Origin: an uncultured Eubacterium sp.
GTDB taxonomy: Bacteria > Bacillota > Clostridia > Lachnospirales > Lachnospiraceae
Direction of reading: 5' to 3'
NCBI GenBank assembly: GCA_947384955.1
Contig: CANDJC010000008.1
Location: 1 to 55,752, forward strand
DNA: 55,752 nt
A program made the position numbers and the translations under genes. Under the pieces are notes generated by a model, which worked only from the letters and a program-made list of their open reading frames with translations, had not been told where the DNA came from and made no database searches. Of this stretch, positions 52,381 through 55,752 are shown piece by piece; within the stretch, counting starts at the first letter, position 1; every line of letters starts with the position of its first letter.

Positions 52381-52419
52381 TAATTAAGTTAATTTAATTT
52401 TCAAAGATTAAAACCGCCA

Positions 52420-52453
52420 AAATCAGCCGGAAATCCTTTCCGGCTGATTTTTA
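52420..52453 (-). terminator. Rho-independent terminator after the deacetylase gene
   Basis: Perfect 15-bp arms (AAAATCAGCCGGAAA / TTTCCGGCTGATTTT) around a 3-base loop, with A/T runs on both sides. It starts 10 bp after the deacetylase stop. Confidence 0.85.
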
Positions 52454-52462
52454 AATTTTTAT

Positions 52463-53221
52463 TTAATTCATAACTACCTGGTCAACCGTCACAAATTCAT
52501 ATCCTTCCTTTTGCAGCTTATCAACAATACGCAGCGCCGCCCGCACGGATGTCGGGTATTCGTCATGCATTAAAATAATACTGTTATCTTCAATTTCCCG
52601 GTACACCGTACTACAGATTTTTTCTTCATTCTGACAGGCCCAGTCCATTGTATCAATCGTCCACAGAACCTGTATCATTTCCACTTCCTTTTCCAGCTTT
52701 TTCGTTCCGTTTCCAAACGGAGGACGCAAAAAACACGGTTCTTCGCCCGTGTATTTTACAATTACCTCATTTGCTTTTTTGATTTCTTCTTTCGCGGCTG
52801 TATCTGTCATATGCCGGATGTCCACATGATTATATGTATGGTTGCCAAGCAGGTGCCCTTCCTTTACGATGCGTTCCATAATCTGCGGCTGCTCCTGCGC
52901 CTGCTTTCCAATTACGAAAAAAGTCGCTTTTACACCGCGCTCAGCCAGGCCGTCTAACAGCATCGGCGTATATTCCGAATCCGGCCCGTCGTCGAACGTA
53001 AGAGCAACTTTTTTCTTCTCTTTCAATTCCTCCTCTTCGAATCCGCCCTCGCTGCTTTCCGGCTCTTCACCGCTGTCAGGAAATACCGGAGAGGCGCCGT
53101 CCTGCGCCGACACGGCCCTGCTTTCCTCATGCGGCTTTGTAATCAGTTTTACTGCTCCTGTTATCAAAAGAATTGCTGCAGCTGAAAGAATGATTCTGCA
53201 GACATATTTGGGGGTTTTCAT
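52463..53221 (-). CDS. Polysaccharide deacetylase (NodB domain), membrane-anchored
   Basis: 252 aa. An N-terminal signal anchor (about 9-27) and a Glu/Ser-rich linker precede a NodB/CE4 domain: motif 1 ALTFDDGPD, motif 2 GNHTYNHVDI with the two metal-binding His residues, motif 3 RPPFGNG and motif 4 WTIDTMDW. It should remove acetyl groups from peptidoglycan or another N-acetylated glycan outside the cell. The catalytic residues all appear intact. It is a single gene with its own terminator. Confidence 0.93.
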   Translation of the reverse strand: MKTPKYVCRIILSAAAILLITGAVKLITKPHEESRAVSAQDGASPVFPDSGEEPESSEGGFEEEELKEKKKVALTFDDGPDSEYTPMLLDGLAERGVKATFFVIGKQAQEQPQIMERIVKEGHLLGNHTYNHVDIRHMTDTAAKEEIKKANEVIVKYTGEEPCFLRPPFGNGTKKLEKEVEMIQVLWTIDTMDWACQNEEKICSTVYREIEDNSIILMHDEYPTSVRAALRIVDKLQKEGYEFVTVDQVVMN

Positions 53222-53281
53222 TTCATAGCTCCAGTCTGATATTCCCTTATCTCTATTCTATTCCGGTGACGCACAGATATT

Positions 53282-54988
53282 TCACCCAATCAGCACTTTT
53301 TTTCCTTCAAACGCAAACCCGTATTTTCGAATCTGCTCCGGCAGCATTCCTTCCGCCAGAAGGACTGTTTCATACTGCTTTTGCTCGATTTGAGCAAGAG
53401 CCGCCTTTACGGTATCTTCCAGTGTTTTTTCATCGGATGCATCGCGTACTTTAAATTCCATCAGAATCGCATTCATGCATGCAGCGCCAGGCACGCCGCT
53501 TTTCGGCCTGAGCATGACATCGTAACGGCCGAATCCGCTTTCCCGGTTTGAAGTAATCACATAGCGGTCAGAAAGCTCTGCAATCAGGCCAAGCACAAAT
53601 CCATGGTAAAAGCGTTCCGGTTCTGACTGCTCTGCAGGCTTCTTTCCAGTATCAAAATAGCTGAATGCCTCGAGGGCAACTCTGTTCATATAAAAGTTCA
53701 TTGCTTTTTTATCGTCCTGCAGCAGCGCTTTGACAAAATTACTGTATGCCAGGATACGGTCTTTGAACCAGCCCGTTATCATTTTGCGGAACATAATTCT
53801 GACTTCTTTATTTGTAAGTTTTAGCACATATTCTTCTTTCCCATCCTCCGGGTCAAATATATAATCTTCCACCTTCAGATAACCAGCAGCCAGCAGCAGA
53901 CTCCATACCGCAGCATCATTTGTATCCAGCTGGCTGAATGCAGTCTGCTCGTCAATAACGGTACGGAATGTACCGCCCGCCAGCAAATCTTCCATGATAA
54001 CTTTGATATCCGGGCTCCCCTCACGGACCAGTTTATCTGCAAGACTGTTGCTGCTCGTATTTACCCAGTAGCATGAGAGCCGCTTTTTGCTCAGAAAATG
54101 AATAATCGACCATGGATTATAAATATCCGTCATCCTTCCAAAGGTAAAACCATCGTACCATTCCCTGACAAGCTGCTCCATATCAGACATTCCAAATTCC
54201 CGCAGGGCTGCTGATACTTCGTCCTGTGTAAATCCAAATGCATCCGCATATTTATCAGATGTTAAAGTTACCGCCTCCAGATGATTCAAATCCGAAAAAA
54301 TGCTCTCTTTACTAACCCTTGTAATGCCTGTTAACAGCGCCCTGTCCAGATACGGATTCGACTTCAAAGACGCCTGAAACAGATTTTTCATAAAAGAAAC
54401 CATGTTATCCCAATGCCCATAAACAAACGCTTCCTGCATCGGCGTATCGTATTCGTCAATCAGGATAAGAACCTTTCTGCCATAATATCTCATCAGCAGC
54501 TTGGAAAGCATGTGCAAAGACATCACTGCGATATCTTCATCCATATTCCGGGAAACCGCTTCAAACAGCTCCTTCTCTTTTTCATCCATCAGCCCTTCTT
54601 TGTCCAGCAGGAAACGGTAACGGCTGTAGAGCTCATAAAGCATGCGGCACATCAGCCGGTACATATCCTTATAGTCCGCCGTCCCCTTTACGGATGCGAA
54701 AGAGATGCTGATAACCGGATAAGTTCCCTGCAATTCCCTATACGCTTCCTCTTTCCATATCTTAAGCCCTTCAAAGATTTCTCCCTGACCGGCATATTCT
54801 GCAGAGAAAAAACGCTCCAGCATGCTTAGATTCAGCGTTTTGCCAAACCGTCTCGGACGCGTAATCAGAGTGACTTCGTCGTGATTTTCCCACCACTCTT
54901 TGATGAACATTGTTTTATCCACATAGAAATTATCATTCGAAGCTATTTTTTCAAAATCCTGTATTCCAATTCCGATAATTCTGCTCAT
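53282..54988 (-). CDS. AAA-ATPase-like / PD-(D/E)XK nuclease protein (DUF1703 type)
   Basis: 568 aa. The N-terminal P-loop is TRPRRFGKTLNLSMLERF (about 40-57), with YVDKT before it as is usual in this family. A central helical region and a C-terminal PD-(D/E)XK nuclease-like domain (SGFGRYDVMLRPKS then AILMEFKV) follow. These genes are multicopy in gut anaerobes and are thought to be selfish or defence-related; no function is proven. Like the DUF4143 gene it is flanked by repetitive DNA. Confidence 0.9.
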   Translation of the reverse strand: MSRIIGIGIQDFEKIASNDNFYVDKTMFIKEWWENHDEVTLITRPRRFGKTLNLSMLERFFSAEYAGQGEIFEGLKIWKEEAYRELQGTYPVISISFASVKGTADYKDMYRLMCRMLYELYSRYRFLLDKEGLMDEKEKELFEAVSRNMDEDIAVMSLHMLSKLLMRYYGRKVLILIDEYDTPMQEAFVYGHWDNMVSFMKNLFQASLKSNPYLDRALLTGITRVSKESIFSDLNHLEAVTLTSDKYADAFGFTQDEVSAALREFGMSDMEQLVREWYDGFTFGRMTDIYNPWSIIHFLSKKRLSCYWVNTSSNSLADKLVREGSPDIKVIMEDLLAGGTFRTVIDEQTAFSQLDTNDAAVWSLLLAAGYLKVEDYIFDPEDGKEEYVLKLTNKEVRIMFRKMITGWFKDRILAYSNFVKALLQDDKKAMNFYMNRVALEAFSYFDTGKKPAEQSEPERFYHGFVLGLIAELSDRYVITSNRESGFGRYDVMLRPKSGVPGAACMNAILMEFKVRDASDEKTLEDTVKAALAQIEQKQYETVLLAEGMLPEQIRKYGFAFEGKKVLIG

Positions 54989-55161
54989 AAAATTAACTCC
55001 TGTCTCCGCTGACTGCTTTCCATTCTGCTTTTGGGCCGTGTTGTCTGATTTCTTTTATCTTAACATAAAGATACTCACAATTCCATGATATTCTGCTGAA
55101 TGTGCTGCTAATTTAAAAATCATATACCAGTTCAGGCAGGGTGAGGGGAAGGATGGCCCCT
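54989..55161. other. Upstream region of the AAA/nuclease gene
   Basis: Presumed promoter and leader for the minus-strand gene. A possible TTGTGA...TAAAAG pair lies at about 55035-55080 but is weak. I see no further gene. Confidence 0.3.
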
Positions 55162-55409
55162 CGGACGCCGGGTGACGGGAAGATGCACCGGCTTTCCGGG
55201 ACGGCTCCGGAATGTTAAGAATCCCTAAGCATTCTGCATTTACGCTTTGGCCCCGGACGGGACGCGGCACCTATTCGCCCTGGCTTCCTGCCAGCAGCTA
55301 CCGGTGCCGCTTCGGCTTCGCCGCCTGGTTATCGCGGCAGAATGCTAAGGGATTCTAAACATTCCTCCAATGTCCCAGAAAGCCGGTGCATCTTCCCGTC
55401 ACCCGGCTG
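55162..55409 (+). mobile_element. Hairpin (MITE-like) element, copy T
   Basis: Arms of 71 bp (55167-55237 and 55337-55407) are inverted repeats with about 85-90% pairing by eye; the inner loop of about 100 bp is GC-rich. Left end CGGACGCCGGG and right end CCCGGCTG match the ends of copies L and R, and the loop word CGGACGGGACGCGGCACC resembles their CGGACGGACCGGCGCC. The arms themselves have different sequence from L and R. No gene. Confidence 0.65.
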
Positions 55410-55488
55410 GCTTTCACAGGTTTTACATGAAAACGCAGGCAGCCTGCTGAATTTTTTTATGCCCAAAAGGCTGCAAACCGCCTATCGT

Positions 55489-55650
55489 ACACCGTAAAAC
55501 AAATAACTGGTTATATTGTGCCGGATAAATTTTCGAGAGTTCACGGCAAAAAAAGCGAGGGTGTACCGAAATACAAAGTACATTGAATTATTTTGCCCTG
55601 TGCTCTCAAAGATTCAGACACAGAATGACCAGTTATTTATTTTGCGGTGT
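55489..55650. repeat. Large imperfect palindrome
   Basis: About 60-bp arms (55489-55549 and 55591-55650): ACACCGTAAAACAAATAACT pairs with AGTTATTTATTTTGCGGTGT, and the inner GAGAGTTCACGGCAAAA with TTTTGCCCTGTGCTCTC. A smaller GTAC-centred repeat lies in the loop. It is different in sequence from the other hairpin family. It might be a mobile element or a structured RNA. Confidence 0.65.
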
Positions 55651-55713
55651 CCACGGAAGCTGTCTATATCTGTACTGTTCAGGATTCACGTATATACCAC
55701 CAGCCAGAAAACA

Positions 55714-55752
55714 GCCGGGAGAGGGGATTTGCACGGTCTTCCTGCGGCATTG
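55714..55752 (-). repeat. Start of another hairpin-family repeat cut by the window end
   Basis: 55714-55748 is the reverse complement of 14-48 with one mismatch. CAGCCGGGAG(A)GGGGATTTGCAC also resembles the arm of copy T (GCCGGGTGACGGGAAGATGCAC). I infer a further copy continuing past the window. Confidence 0.5.

Overview
The window looks like chromosomal DNA of an anaerobic gut Firmicute, most likely a Lachnospiraceae member. The evidence is the gene repertoire: an oxygen-reducing flavodiiron protein beside an acyl-CoA dehydrogenase/EtfA/rubredoxin fusion, ClpC, RadA, an ECF sigma factor with a DUF4179-type partner, and Rpn-type and DUF4143 genes. Promoters are TTGACA/TATAAT-like and ribosome binding sites are AGGAGG-type. 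Species cannot be named from sequence alone. No rRNA, tRNA or CRISPR array was seen.

Layout. 1-14.1 kb is housekeeping, almost all on the minus strand: flavodiiron protein and acyl-CoA dehydrogenase fusion, an Rpn remnant, an ATP-grasp ligase, a NYN-domain protein, RadA, ClpC, a large membrane protein with a repetitive tail, and a HAD phosphatase. 14.2-18.96 kb has small membrane proteins, then about 1.9 kb without genes, then an ECF sigma factor (apparent CTG start) and its anti-sigma partner. The gene-free part holds two ~290-bp hairpin elements in opposite orientation enclosing a 17 x 32-bp tandem array and a 5 x 33-bp array.

19.0-44.6 kb is one long minus-strand surface-polysaccharide locus, visibly more AT-rich than its flanks. 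It begins with an XRE regulator and a Wzz-like protein. It encodes several glycosyltransferases, a Wzx flippase and a Wzy-like polymerase. It has UDP-2,3-diacetamido-uronate genes (WbpA/B/D/E-like), heptose genes (GmhA-like, HddA-like, and a Gmd/DmhA-like dehydratase) and modifying enzymes (FkbM and other methyltransferases, an asparagine-synthase-like enzyme). It also carries a glycyl radical enzyme with its own radical-SAM activase, which is unexpected in a glycan locus.

The four longest G-tracts I found (7, 7, 9 and 9 G on the coding strand) all lie inside coding sequences of this locus, and all are followed by TAT. In every case the full reading frame needs a tract divisible by three. The two 9-G genes are in frame (ON). 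The two 7-G genes, a methyltransferase and the asparagine-synthase-like gene, are frameshifted. A homologous methyltransferase remnant elsewhere in the locus independently gives the expected in-frame C-terminus. The locus therefore looks like a slipped-strand phase-variable glycan system with up to 16 combinations.

44.6-55.75 kb holds a MITE-like element and a ~119-bp direct repeat around a DUF4143 ATPase and a GyrI-like gene, then a phosphosugar mutase, a chemotaxis receptor, a polysaccharide deacetylase and an AAA/PD-(D/E)XK protein. The window ends in further palindromic repeats. The hairpin family seen at 15-17 kb recurs at 55.2 kb, and partial copies appear to be cut by both ends of the window.
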